A stretch of 64,000 nucleotides of DNA from Halohasta salina. Its GTDB lineage: Archaea; Halobacteriota; Halobacteria; Halobacteriales; Haloferacaceae. Shown in pieces: positions 1 to 8,209 of the stretch. The notes under the pieces are model-generated. The model saw nothing but the letters and a program-made list of their open reading frames with translations. It did not search any database and was not told where the DNA came from. Where the stretch lies: contig NZ_JAMZIE010000001.1 of the NCBI RefSeq assembly GCF_024178165.1, positions 682,001 to 746,000 of the forward strand, written 5' to 3'. The position numbers and the translations under genes were made by a program. Position 1 is the stretch's first letter. The number at the start of each line of letters is the position of its first letter.

Positions 1-531
1 TCCGTCGGCCGTCAGTTCCATCCGCATCTCGACGTGCGGGATGCCGGCCTCCTCGAAGGGCTCGCTGACGACACGGTAGCCGTGTCGACGGTAGAACTCC
101 GCGACGCGCTGTTGGGCGTGGAGGATACAGGCATCGACCCCGCGTTCGCGGGCGATCGTCTCACAGACGGCCATGAGTCGCCCACCCCAGCCAGCGCCGC
201 GAGCCGACTTTCTGACGGCGATCCGCTCGCATTTGAGTGCGTCGCCGACCCGTCGAACCCGTGCGGTGCCGATCGGCCGTCCCTCGTCGACGAGGAGAAC
301 GTGTTCGGCGACGGTCTCGTGGTCGTCCCACTCGATGGCCACGTCGACGCCCTGTTCGTCGACGAAGACGGCGTACCTGATCGCCGCGATGGCGGCCAGC
401 GAGCCGACGCCGCCGTCGGTCGGCGTGCCGTCGACCCGGGCTGCGGCCGCATCGATGCCGCGGTCGGCGACCGTCTGTGCCCGGTCGACCGCGGCGTTCG
501 CCGGCTCGGCGATCCGAACGAGTGTTGTCAT
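1..531 (-). CDS. GNAT-family N-acetyltransferase, ElaA-like (3' end cut by window edge)
   Basis: The frame opens at an ATG at 531 on the minus strand (MTTLVRIAEPAN) and is still open at base 1, giving 177 codons and no stop, so the C-terminus is missing. Residues from about 45 read IRYAVFVDEQGVDV, then a stretch VLLVDEGRPIGTARVRRVG and CERIAVRKSARGAGWGGRLM, which is the acetyl-CoA binding motif A (R/Q-x-x-G-x-G/A) of GNAT enzymes; FYRRHGYRV is the usual C-terminal motif B. The FVDEQG and AVRKSARG pattern is that of the ElaA/YjcF branch, whose substrates are unknown. The first about 40 residues are not typical of the family. It starts 50 bases beyond the stop of the kinase gene, same strand, so it may be co-transcribed with it. 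Confidence 0.85.
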   Translation of the reverse strand, partial: MTTLVRIAEPANAAVDRAQTVADRGIDAAAARVDGTPTDGGVGSLAAIAAIRYAVFVDEQGVDVAIEWDDHETVAEHVLLVDEGRPIGTARVRRVGDALKCERIAVRKSARGAGWGGRLMAVCETIARERGVDACILHAQQRVAEFYRRHGYRVVSEPFEEAGIPHVEMRMELTADG

Positions 532-580
532 CGTCTTCGGCTCCGTGTGCCGGGGACTCGAAGCTATCGACGCCGACCGG

Positions 581-2491
581 CTACTCGTCGGCCGTCGACT
601 TCGGGAGCCGGAGGGTAACCCGCGCGCCGCGTGGCGAGCGGTCGTCGATCATGATCTCGCCGCCGAACAGCGAGGCCGTCCAGTAGACGATCCACAGCGC
701 CAGCCCGCTGCCGTGTTCCAGTTGGGTTTCCCGCTCGGATTCGATCATCACCTGTTCGTGGGTGGGGATGCCCGGTCCGTCGTCGGCGACGACGATGTCG
801 ACCCACTCGCCGTCGGCGGCCGTCTCGCTGTCGACCGTGATCGTCACCGTCGGCTCCGGCCGATCGTTGTGGACGATCGCGTTCTCGATGAGCTCGCCGA
901 GGGCGACTTCGACCCGTTCGTCGGCGGTGATGGTGGCGTCGTCGATCGGCCACGTCCGGATCGTGGCCTCGGGGTGTCGCTCGCGGTAGCTCTCGGCGAC
1001 CGTCGAGACCAACTGTCCGGCGTCGACTGTGGTGTCGGGGTAGTCCTCGTCGAGCAGCGAGCGGACCGCGCTGACCTTGTCGCCGACCGACGCCAGCGCG
1101 TCGGCCTTCGTTTCGATCGCCTCGGCGTGGGTGGCGGCCGGCCCGTCGATCTCGTCGGCAAGGAAGGTCGCCCGGCCGAGGATCACGTTCATCCCGTTGC
1201 GGATGTTGTGCCGCAGCACGCGATTCAGCACGTCGAGCTGCTGTTCGCGGAGTCGTCTGGTCGTCACGTCCGACTGGATGGCGACGAAGTGGGTGATCTC
1301 GCCGTCGGTTTCGATGGGGGCGATCTCCTGCCGAACCTGATAGAGCTCGCCGGACTTGCGGCGGTTGATAATGTCAGCCTCCCAGATCTCGCCATCGAGG
1401 ATGGTCTCCCACAGCTCGGCGTAGAAGCCCGCCGACTGTTTGCCCGATTTGAGGATGGCGGGCGTCCGGCCGACCGCCTCCGTGCGGCTGTAGCCGGTCT
1501 GGGATTCGAACGCCGGGTTGACGTACTGGATGACCCCGTTGTTGTCGGTGATCACGACCGAGTGGCCGGCCTGCTCGACGGCTTTCCGGAACAGCCGGAG
1601 GTTCTGCCGTCGCTCCTTCCGGTCGCTGATGTCCCTGATGTGGACGTGCAGGAGGGTGTCGTCGTCGACCCCGATCCGACTGAGTTTCACCTCCGCCCGG
1701 AAACACTCGCCGTTCGGTCGGCTGAACTGCCACTCGAAGAACGTCTCGCCGTCGACACAGGCGGTATCGACGTGTTCGGCCAGCGCGGTCGCCGAGTCGC
1801 TGCCGTCGGGTTGGGTCGGTGGCACCACGTCGGTCGGCTCCAGCCCGACCAACTGCTCCCGCCGGTCGACGCCGAAGAGATCGAGCGCCGCGTCGTTGCA
1901 CTCGCGGAACCCCTCGCGGTCCATGAGCAACAGCGCATCACGGGAGCCCTCGAAGAGGTTTCGGTACCGCTGTTCGCGGCGCTGGACGGCCGTTTCGGCC
2001 CGCGTTCGGGCGATCTCGTAACCGACGATCCGGGCGAGCAGCTCGACGGTCGTCTCTAAGACCGTCGAGTCGACCCCCGGCCGGGGGGAATCGTCGGCGA
2101 AACAGACGGTGCCGTAGGTCTCGCCGTCGACGGTAACGGGGGCGCCGAGATAACAGCTGAGACCGAACTTCTTGTAGGCGGGGTCGTCGGTCCACCCCTC
2201 GGCTTCGGCGTCGGCGACGACCACCGGTTCGTCGGCGGCGATCGTTTTCCGGCAGTAGGTTTCCTCCAGCGGGTCGACCGCGCCGGCGTAGATCTCGTCG
2301 TGGTCGCCGACGGCGGTTACGATGCGCTGGTTCCGGTCGTCGATGTCGGTGAAGTAGGCGATCGGAAACCCGAGGCGCTCGGCCGCCGTCTCGAGGACCG
2401 ACCGGATCTTCTCGTCGAGCGGGCGGTCGACGTCCGCGGTCGACCGCACCACGGCCGACAGCGTCCGGAACCCGGCTTCGACGTCCTCCAT
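581..2491 (-). CDS. Sensor histidine kinase (GAF-PAS-PAS-HisKA-HATPase), soluble
   Basis: A 636-residue signalling kinase with no membrane segment. An N-terminal GAF domain lies at about residues 30-165 (YFTDIDD, GAPVTVDGETYGTVCFAD). Two PAS domains follow at about 175-290 (LFEGSRDALLLMD, GECFRAEVKLS) and 300-415 (VVITDNNGVIQYVNPAFE, GYSRTEAVGRTP). The phospho-acceptor region is VLRHNIRNGMNVILG, the H-box form common in haloarchaeal kinases. The ATPase domain shows an N box (ELIENAIVHND), a G1 box (VVADDGPGIP) and a late box (GSGLALWIV). A TATA-like TATTTAATA lies about 28 bases before the ATG, so the transcript is probably leaderless. No response regulator is adjacent, so the partner is unknown. 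The GAF and PAS ligands cannot be told. Confidence 0.95.
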   Translation of the reverse strand: MEDVEAGFRTLSAVVRSTADVDRPLDEKIRSVLETAAERLGFPIAYFTDIDDRNQRIVTAVGDHDEIYAGAVDPLEETYCRKTIAADEPVVVADAEAEGWTDDPAYKKFGLSCYLGAPVTVDGETYGTVCFADDSPRPGVDSTVLETTVELLARIVGYEIARTRAETAVQRREQRYRNLFEGSRDALLLMDREGFRECNDAALDLFGVDRREQLVGLEPTDVVPPTQPDGSDSATALAEHVDTACVDGETFFEWQFSRPNGECFRAEVKLSRIGVDDDTLLHVHIRDISDRKERRQNLRLFRKAVEQAGHSVVITDNNGVIQYVNPAFESQTGYSRTEAVGRTPAILKSGKQSAGFYAELWETILDGEIWEADIINRRKSGELYQVRQEIAPIETDGEITHFVAIQSDVTTRRLREQQLDVLNRVLRHNIRNGMNVILGRATFLADEIDGPAATHAEAIETKADALASVGDKVSAVRSLLDEDYPDTTVDAGQLVSTVAESYRERHPEATIRTWPIDDATITADERVEVALGELIENAIVHNDRPEPTVTITVDSETAADGEWVDIVVADDGPGIPTHEQVMIESERETQLEHGSGLALWIVYWTASLFGGEIMIDDRSPRGARVTLRLPKSTADE

Positions 2492-2628
2492 TGGATGCGA
2501 AGGTTGTGTCCGAACGACTATTAAATACCAGTGTCCACAACGGCCGATCCGTCACCATGCGGTCACGATACTCCGGCGATCCTGTCATTTTATACTGACG
2601 CGTGTCGATAGTCGACCCGAGTTATCCT

Positions 2629-3036
2629 ATGGAAATCTCAGATAAGCTCCTTTGTCTGTTCAGTGCTGATATCACCGAGGAAGACGACCGCTACACTGTC
2701 GAGATCCCGAAACGTGAGATCGATACCGGCTCGATCGAGCCCGGCGAGACCTACCGCGTCGCTCTCATCTCCCGGTCGGCCTCCGGGACCGCCGACACGA
2801 GCGAGCCGTCGCCGGCCGGCCGTACGTCGGACGAACCCCAGCCGCCGGTCGAGGCCGGCGAACTCCGCTACGTCGAGATCGAAGACATCGGCAAGCAGGG
2901 CGACGGTATCGCCCGCGTCGAACGCGGCTACGTGATCATCGTCCCCGGTGCCGAAGTCGGCGAGCGCGTCAAAATCGAAGTCTCGGAGGTCAAGTCCAAC
3001 TTCGCAGTCGGCGAGATCATCGAAGACGACCTGTAG
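2629..3036 (+). CDS. TRAM domain protein, probable RNA-binding
   Basis: A 135-residue acidic protein. I take the ATG at 2629 (MEISDKLLCLFSAD) rather than upstream in-frame codons because a TATA-like TTTATA lies at about 2590 and the conserved part starts here. The N-terminal half may be a small beta-rich domain. Residues about 80-135 form a TRAM fold: YVEIEDIGKQGDGIARV, then VIIVPGAEVGERVKIEV and the end FAVGEIIEDDL. TRAM domains bind RNA in tRNA-modifying enzymes, and free-standing small TRAM proteins are widespread in archaea, where some act as RNA chaperones. It is transcribed divergently from the histidine kinase. Confidence 0.9.
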   Translation: MEISDKLLCLFSADITEEDDRYTVEIPKREIDTGSIEPGETYRVALISRSASGTADTSEPSPAGRTSDEPQPPVEAGELRYVEIEDIGKQGDGIARVERGYVIIVPGAEVGERVKIEVSEVKSNFAVGEIIEDDL

Positions 3037-3059
3037 GCGTCGGTCGACCCCCAACCTTC

Positions 3060-4292
3060 TTATTGTACGATCAGTGGTCCGATCAACACACCCATTAGAT
3101 GGACCCGGCGCGCGCCGAACCGCGGTGGAACGAGACCGACGACCGTCGACGCCGCGAAGACGAGGACGCCGAACAACCCGGTGAACGCGAACGAAAGCAG
3201 ACAGAGAAACGTCAACACGACCAGTGAGACGCGGGTGTAGTCCGCCCGGCCGACGGTCAGCAGATAGCGGTCGCCGAGCACTACCACGAGCAGGGTCCCG
3301 CAGGCCGCCCCGAGGATAACTGCCGCAAGCAGAACCGGCACGTCCAGCGGGACGCCCGTCGAGTCGACGGCGACCATCACCCCCGTCCGTGGCGTGCCGA
3401 GCGCTACCAGCGCAAAGAGAGCAAAGACCGTGTTGGCCGTGTTCGCACCGCTCGTCGCCACAATGAACCCGCGGTCGGGGTCGTCGTTCGAAACCGCCGG
3501 CAGCGCCAGCACGGAGGCGATGGCCGCCGAGATCCCGGGCAGATAGCCGACGATCGCGCCCGCGATCGACCCTGCGCCGGCGGTGAGCCCGAGATCACGA
3601 CGGGCCATCGTGAGTTTGGCATCCGCTTGCGGCGGCACCCCGCCGCCGCCCATCGCCTCGATCAGGATCGGCGCGCCGAACAGCCCCGTCAGTAGTGGCG
3701 TGAGCATACTCCCCGCCCCCAGCGGGGCCTCGGGAGTCACGTCGAGGGTCACCCACCCTAGTGCGGCGGCGAGACCGAACGACAGCAGGCCGCCGACGAT
3801 CGCCTCGGTCGACGATTCGGTGACGACGAGCAGACAGACGACACCTCCGAGCACGACCCAGAGGTGGGCCCGGACGAACGGGTAGGCATGGGTCATCGCC
3901 CACGTGATCGGGACCGCCAGCGGCAGGGCGACCGCGACCGCCAGTCCGCTGCCGACCGCCGACAGCCGGAGGGCTTCCCTGCCGCGGCCTTCGAGTACCA
4001 GTCGGTGGCCCGGCAGCGCCGAAATCGCCATCGTGGCGTCTGGTACCCCCAGCGAGAGCATCGGGACGATATCGAGAAACGTGTGGACGACACCTGCGGT
4101 GAGCATCGCTACGCCGACAAAGAGGGGGTCGGCGGGAATCGAGGCCGCGGTCGCCGCCAGCAGGAGTGCGAAGTTGTTGGCGTGGAGGCCGGGGACCAGT
4201 CCGCTGGCCGTACCGAGGGCGACGCCACCGAGGGCGAAGCCGACGAAGGCGAGTAGACCACTGGCGTCGACCACGGCTTGCAGCCACGTCAT
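3060..4292 (-). CDS. TctA-like (DUF112) membrane permease
   Basis: A 410-residue integral membrane protein with roughly ten to twelve hydrophobic helices. The N-terminal stretch GTASGLVPGLHANNFALLL matches the duplicated TctA signature (G-x-x-P-G-x-x/G), and a second copy reads AGAIVGYLPGISAAIASVLALP in the middle of the protein. TctA proteins are the large membrane subunit of tripartite tricarboxylate transporters, but no TctB or periplasmic TctC gene is nearby. Haloarchaeal members of this family usually stand alone, so the substrate and mechanism are open. It converges on the TRAM gene, with 23 bases between the stops. Confidence 0.85.
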   Translation of the reverse strand: MTWLQAVVDASGLLAFVGFALGGVALGTASGLVPGLHANNFALLLAATAASIPADPLFVGVAMLTAGVVHTFLDIVPMLSLGVPDATMAISALPGHRLVLEGRGREALRLSAVGSGLAVAVALPLAVPITWAMTHAYPFVRAHLWVVLGGVVCLLVVTESSTEAIVGGLLSFGLAAALGWVTLDVTPEAPLGAGSMLTPLLTGLFGAPILIEAMGGGGVPPQADAKLTMARRDLGLTAGAGSIAGAIVGYLPGISAAIASVLALPAVSNDDPDRGFIVATSGANTANTVFALFALVALGTPRTGVMVAVDSTGVPLDVPVLLAAVILGAACGTLLVVVLGDRYLLTVGRADYTRVSLVVLTFLCLLSFAFTGLFGVLVFAASTVVGLVPPRFGARRVHLMGVLIGPLIVQ

Positions 4293-4390
4293 CGGCGACG
4301 GTGGTGGCGGCTTCCGGCTTAAGCCTCGGGGAGTGCTGCGGCTCGCCGTATAGCACGCAAAAAATAACGGATCTGTGAGCGGTGCCGAAC

Positions 4391-4738
4391 TTAGCCGAAG
4401 AGGTTGCCGAGGCCCTCGCCGTCGGCTTCCTCGTCTTCGTCGTCGTCGGCTGCTTCTTCGGCTTCGTCGCCGCCGTCGTCAGCCTCGTCGTCAGCCTCGT
4501 CGGCTGCCTCGTCGCCACCAGCGTCGGCTGCTGCGCCGCCAGCGCCGCCTGCGGCGGGCACGGCTGCGGCCGTCTCGATGGCCTCCTCGATGTCGACGTC
4601 TTCGAGGGCGGCAACGAGGGCCTTGACGCGGGACTCCTCGACGTCGACGCCTGCTGCGTCGAGCACTGCGGTGACGTTGTCTTCGCTGATCTCTTCGCCG
4701 GTCTCGTTCAGGATGAGTGCTGCGTAAACGTATTCCAT
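4391..4738 (-). CDS. rpl12: Ribosomal protein P1 (archaeal L12), 50S stalk
   Basis: The 115-residue stalk dimer protein of the large subunit, which recruits translation factors. Residues 1-60 ([24 protein letters not shown]-like helices, [13 protein letters not shown]) are the dimerisation domain that docks on P0. It is followed by an Ala/Gly hinge, a long Asp/Glu run and the factor-binding tail EGLGNLFG. The tail resembles that of P0 encoded just upstream (ALGTLF), the normal situation in archaea. It is the last gene of rpl1-rpl10-rpl12, 21 bases after rpl10. Confidence 0.97.
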   Translation of the reverse strand: MEYVYAALILNETGEEISEDNVTAVLDAAGVDVEESRVKALVAALEDVDIEEAIETAAAVPAAGGAGGAAADAGGDEAADEADDEADDGGDEAEEAADDDEDEEADGEGLGNLFG

Positions 4739-4759
4739 TGTTGTAATCTCCAGTTGGGG

Positions 4760-5815
4760 TTAGAAGAGCGTTCCGAGAGCGTCGTCGTCCTCGTCGTCTC
4801 CCTCGGCCTCTTCCGTGTCGTCTTCGTCTGCCTGTGCGTCATCTGCGTCCGCTTCGGCATCCTCGGCTGCCTCGGCCTCGTCGGCCTCGTCAGCGTCGTC
4901 AGCGTCAGCAGCGGTGTCGATATCGCGGAGCTCCTCGGGCAGGGCCTCGGGGTCGTCGATCCGGTCGACGAGCGCCCGCACCTGACCGTCGGCCTTGCCG
5001 ACGAGTTCGCCCAGCACATCGGGGCTCTCGACGGCGCCGGAGAGCGCGACCGATTTGGCCTCGCCGGTCGCCTTCGCGATGAGCGAGGGCGCGGTTTCGG
5101 CGGTCGGGTAGACCGCATTGATCGAGAGGTTCCGGGCCGCAGCGGCGGCGGACTGGATGTCCGCGCGGTACTCCTCGACGTCGATCTCGAGTTCGTCGGG
5201 CGCGAACAGCACGCCCTCGGAGTACACCTGCTTGAGGTCGAGGCCGACCTCTTTCGGCTCGATGCCGAGTTCGGTCAGGACGCTCGCGAGCTGCTGGTCG
5301 ACCACTTCGCCCTCCTCGAGGACGGTGCTGTCCGACAGCACCTGAATCGAGCCCTCCTGAATCCGGGCGTCGGCTCCAGCCTGCTGGAGTTCGCCGACGA
5401 ACGGACCGGGGTCGACACCGGTGTCACCCTCGGGGATGACGATGTCGTTGGGCGCGACCTCGCCCGCGTTGATCGGGGCAGGGGTCTTCGAGGCTTCGAG
5501 CTGTTTGAACAGCGCGAAGGGGTTGTCGTTGGTGCCGATCAGGGCAACCTGGCCGGCGACGAAGTCGGTGAGATCTTCGACGCCCTCACCGGCTGCTTCG
5601 AGCGCGCGCACGACGAGCGTGTTGCGGCTCATCCGGACGGCCGCGCTGCCATGCAAGTCACGGCGCATGGCCTGCAGCTGTCGGCTCGGAATGCCTTCGA
5701 CGCCGACGACGCCGACCGACTGGTAGCCCGAGATGAACTCGACGAGCTCGTCGACTTCATCTTGCTTCCACTGCGGGATCGTCTCGGTTTTGCGAACGGA
5801 CTCGCTTCCGCTCAT
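4760..5815 (-). CDS. rpl10: Ribosomal protein uL10 (acidic protein P0), stalk base
   Basis: 351 residues, the expected length for archaeal P0. The N-terminal 23S-binding domain includes [24 protein letters not shown] and [19 protein letters not shown] central archaeal/eukaryotic insertion domain (about 110-190; [26 protein letters not shown]) is present. C-terminal helices that carry the L12 dimers lead into an acidic, Ala-rich tail ending DDDALGTLF. The gene overlaps rpl1 by four bases (ATGA), which implies translational coupling. It holds the stalk together on the 50S subunit. Confidence 0.97.
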   Translation of the reverse strand: MSGSESVRKTETIPQWKQDEVDELVEFISGYQSVGVVGVEGIPSRQLQAMRRDLHGSAAVRMSRNTLVVRALEAAGEGVEDLTDFVAGQVALIGTNDNPFALFKQLEASKTPAPINAGEVAPNDIVIPEGDTGVDPGPFVGELQQAGADARIQEGSIQVLSDSTVLEEGEVVDQQLASVLTELGIEPKEVGLDLKQVYSEGVLFAPDELEIDVEEYRADIQSAAAAARNLSINAVYPTAETAPSLIAKATGEAKSVALSGAVESPDVLGELVGKADGQVRALVDRIDDPEALPEELRDIDTAADADDADEADEAEAAEDAEADADDAQADEDDTEEAEGDDEDDDALGTLF

Positions 5816-6453
5816 GCGTTCACCTCGACGGCCGGGCCCATGGTGGTCTTGACGTAGATGGAGTCGAGATTCAGCGGGCCCTTTTCGAGGTCCGCTTCGA
5901 GTCGCCGGATGATGACGTCGATGTTGTCGGCGATCTCCTCGGCCGGCATGTCGTCAGCACCGACGCGGGTGTGGAACGTCCGGCGGTCCCGGGATCGAAC
6001 CTGCACGGTGTTTTTCATCCGGTTGACTGTCTCGACGACGTCGTCGTCGGGCTGGAGCGGGGTCGGCATCTTCCCTCGCGGACCGAGGACGGTCCCGAGG
6101 TAGCGACCGATGTCCTGCATCAGGTCGGCTTCCGCGACGAAGAAGTCCGTCGCATCGGCCAGATCCTTGGCTTCGTCGTCGTCGTCACCCAGTTCTTCGA
6201 GGTCGTCACTCGAAAGCACTTGGTCGGCGACGTCTTCTGCCTGCAGGGCGGTTTCTCCTTCGGCGAACACCACAATCTGGGTGTCTTGGCCGGTTCCCGA
6301 CGGGAGCACAATGCTCTCGTCGACGCGATTCGATGGATCGTTGAGGTCTAGGTCTCGCAGGTTCACCGCGAGGTCGACGGTCTCACGGAAATTCCGTGGT
6401 GGCGACTCGTCGAGCGCGCGAGAAACTGCTTCTACTATCGTATCGTCTGCCAT
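5812..6453 (-). CDS. rpl1: Ribosomal protein uL1
   Basis: A 213-residue L1 protein of the 50S L1 stalk, involved in release of deacylated tRNA from the E site. Signature parts are [29 protein letters not shown] at the N-terminus (cited here only as a location, residues about 18-46), the central domain with [10 protein letters not shown], and the C-terminal [28 protein letters not shown]1 is also a translational repressor of its own operon in archaea. The preceding untranslated leader here holds a hairpin, and the start codon is preceded by a strong Shine-Dalgarno sequence (GGAGGTG), unlike most genes of the window. Confidence 0.97.
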   Translation of the reverse strand: MADDTIVEAVSRALDESPPRNFRETVDLAVNLRDLDLNDPSNRVDESIVLPSGTGQDTQIVVFAEGETALQAEDVADQVLSSDDLEELGDDDDEAKDLADATDFFVAEADLMQDIGRYLGTVLGPRGKMPTPLQPDDDVVETVNRMKNTVQVRSRDRRTFHTRVGADDMPAEEIADNIDVIIRRLEADLEKGPLNLDSIYVKTTMGPAVEVNA

Positions 6454-6547
6454 TATTCACCTCCGTAGTACGCAGGATGCTGCTCCTACGGGTCAGTGAC
6501 ACAGGCTACGCCTGTCTCACCGGATGGTAGCGGATCAGCGTTAAAAG
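6454..6547 (-). promoter_or_regulatory. rpl1 operon promoter and structured leader
   Basis: Reading the minus strand, a TATA-like CTTTTAA lies at 6541-6547. A start about 27 bases on would give a leader of roughly 65 bases before the ATG at 6453. The leader begins with a hairpin: GTGA at 6496-6499 and ACAGGC at 6501-6506 pair with GCCTGT at 6510-6515 and TCAC at 6517-6520, with one mismatch. A Shine-Dalgarno sequence GGAGGTG lies just before the start. It is known that Halobacterium transcribes L1-L10-L12 with a leader of about this length that resembles the L1 site in 23S rRNA; that this hairpin binds L1 is inferred. Confidence 0.55.
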
Positions 6548-6707
6548 CCCGTCGAACCCGATTCGACCGCCTGTGGGTGTTTCCCACGGGTTTTGATACG
6601 AACTACCACGAGCGATGGGGACGGACACGGACCCCCCGGAGTGCCGGGCGTTGAGCGAGAGGTCTCGGAGCGAAGCGCTTTATATCTACACTGAATATTC
6701 GTATAAA

Positions 6708-7319
6708 ATGAGTTTGAAGGTCGACATCCGCAAGCTGGAGCTTTTCAATAAGATCTGTCGACAGGGATCGATTCAGGTCGCCGACAGCCTGAGTCAGATG
6801 TCGGGGATGGACGCCGAGATCGAGATGGCGAAGATCAACTTTCTGCACATCGACGACGTCAAGAAACACATCGGCGACCGCAACGCCGTCGGCATTAGCA
6901 TCGAGCTGACCGAGTCGCCGTACGGCAACGTGCTGTTCCTGCTGGATCCGAGCGATAGCAAGGAACTCGCCCAGTCGATGATCCCCGGAGATATGGGTGG
7001 TGACGATTCCAGCGGGTTCAGCAGCATGGAGAAGTCGGCCATCCAAGAGATCGGCAACATCATGACCTCCAGCTACATCGACGGCTGGGCGAACGTCCTC
7101 AACACGACGATCAACATGACGACGCCGACGTTTACCTACGGTTCGACCGCGAAGATCATCGACGAGATGGGTGGGTGGCCCGACAAAGAGATGGTGTTCG
7201 TGCTGGATTCGGAGATCACCACCCACGACACCGACCTCGATCTCACCGTCTACACCTTCCCCCAACTCGACTCGCTGGTCGAACTCGTCCGCCGAATCGA
7301 TGTCGACGCCGAGGTGTAG
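6708..7319 (+). CDS. cheC: CheC-family chemotaxis protein (CheY-P phosphatase type)
   Basis: 203 residues from the ATG at 6708 (MSLKVDIRKLELF); a TATA-like TTTATAT 24 bases upstream supports a leaderless start. The CheC signature S-x3-E-x2-N-x22-P is present exactly once, within SAIQEIGNIMTSS and the Pro of TTPTF. The equivalent site in the first repeat (LFNKICRQGSIQ) is degenerate, so only one of the two active sites of canonical CheC is kept. CheC proteins dephosphorylate CheY-P and interact with CheD during adaptation. No other che genes are adjacent; the neighbours on both sides are ribosomal protein genes on the other strand, although three transducer genes lie elsewhere in the window. 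Confidence 0.88.
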   Translation: MSLKVDIRKLELFNKICRQGSIQVADSLSQMSGMDAEIEMAKINFLHIDDVKKHIGDRNAVGISIELTESPYGNVLFLLDPSDSKELAQSMIPGDMGGDDSSGFSSMEKSAIQEIGNIMTSSYIDGWANVLNTTINMTTPTFTYGSTAKIIDEMGGWPDKEMVFVLDSEITTHDTDLDLTVYTFPQLDSLVELVRRIDVDAEV

Positions 7320-7551
7320 GCCTCGGTTCGCCTGTGTGGTTTTTTAGGTACGGATCAACCAAGCGTCGCCCCTTCGGGTCCGCTTGTACTGTATCGCGGG
7401 CCGAATGATACCGTTACAGGAACCATTGCAGCGGAGCGGCAGGTGTCACTGCAATCGGTGACTCCGTAATACGTGATTCTCAGTGAGAGGGACGACTGTC
7501 GGCTGTTCACACTCACGAACGAGCGAGAGCGGAAAACTCGGTCGCCGAAAA

Positions 7552-8040
7552 TTAGGCGCTGGCGTCGTCGACGAGGACGTCGTCGTACTCGCCGGCGTCG
7601 ACGCGCTCTTTGAACGTGCGCGCGTCCTCGCCGTCGATGGTGACGCCGAGGGTCATGCAGGTGCCGCTGACTTCTTTGGCGGCGTTTTTCACGTCGTAGG
7701 AGAGCAGATCCGTCGACTTCTGCTCGGCGACCTTTTTGAGCTGTTCGACCGAGAGATCCGCCACGAAGTCCTCGTGGGGTTCGCCACTGCCGGTCGAGAA
7801 GCCCGCCTCGTCCTTGATGAGTTCCGAGGTCGGTGGGACACCGACTTCGATCTCGAAGGAGCCGTCGTCGTCGTATTCGACGGTCACCGGGACTTCCATC
7901 CCGTCGAAGGCGTCAGTCTCGGCGTTGATCTCCTGTACGACTGCTTGGACGTCGACCGGCGTCGGTCCGAGCTCCGGACCGAGCGGCGGGCCAGGGTTGG
8001 CCTGGCCACCAGGAACGAGTACTTCGATAGTTCCAGCCAT
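7552..8040 (-). CDS. rpl11: Ribosomal protein uL11
   Basis: 162 residues starting MAGTIEVLVPGGQANPGPPLGPELG at the ATG at 8040 (motif positions 1-25; key elements are GGQANPGPPLGP). I reject the longer open frame to 8190 because the L11 family starts here and a TATA-like TTAAAAG (8063-8070) sits about 27 bases upstream. The N-terminal domain binds factor and thiostrepton-type sites; the C-terminal domain binds the GTPase centre of 23S rRNA (CMTLGVTIDGEDARTFKE). It has its own promoter and is separated from rpl1 by cheC. Confidence 0.96.
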   Translation of the reverse strand: MAGTIEVLVPGGQANPGPPLGPELGPTPVDVQAVVQEINAETDAFDGMEVPVTVEYDDDGSFEIEVGVPPTSELIKDEAGFSTGSGEPHEDFVADLSVEQLKKVAEQKSTDLLSYDVKNAAKEVSGTCMTLGVTIDGEDARTFKERVDAGEYDDVLVDDASA

Positions 8041-8062
8041 ATCCAGTTGAAACCGGTCTCGG

Positions 8063-8070
8063 CTTTTAAC
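8063..8070 (-). promoter_or_regulatory. TATA box of rpl11
   Basis: On the minus strand the sequence reads GTTAAAAG, about 27 bases ahead of the ATG at 8040, so the mRNA would be leaderless or nearly so. This contrasts with the roughly 65-base leader of the rpl1 operon. Confidence 0.55.
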
Positions 8071-8209
8071 GGTTGTTCTTTGGGAGCCGCCACGCCAGAC
8101 AGTGACACAGCCGTGCTGCCGACGAACGGGCCTGTGACCCGACACACCAGCCAGCCAACAATATTGCACACCAAAGACAATATTAACCACGGCTACGTAG
8201 TCCGACTCG

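Noticed and set aside
35-618. Plus-strand frames at the left edge
   Set aside because: The minus-strand acetyltransferase has GNAT motifs and the plus frame does not.
173-2059. Long plus-strand open frame of 628 codons opposite the histidine kinase
   Set aside because: It is antisense to a gene with clear domains and motifs; composition is low-complexity Arg/Val/Asp as expected for a shadow frame in GC-rich DNA.
4382-5857. 491-codon plus-strand frame opposite rpl12 and rpl10
   Set aside because: Antisense to two certain ribosomal protein genes; hydrophobic runs come from reading GTC/CTC-rich codons backwards.
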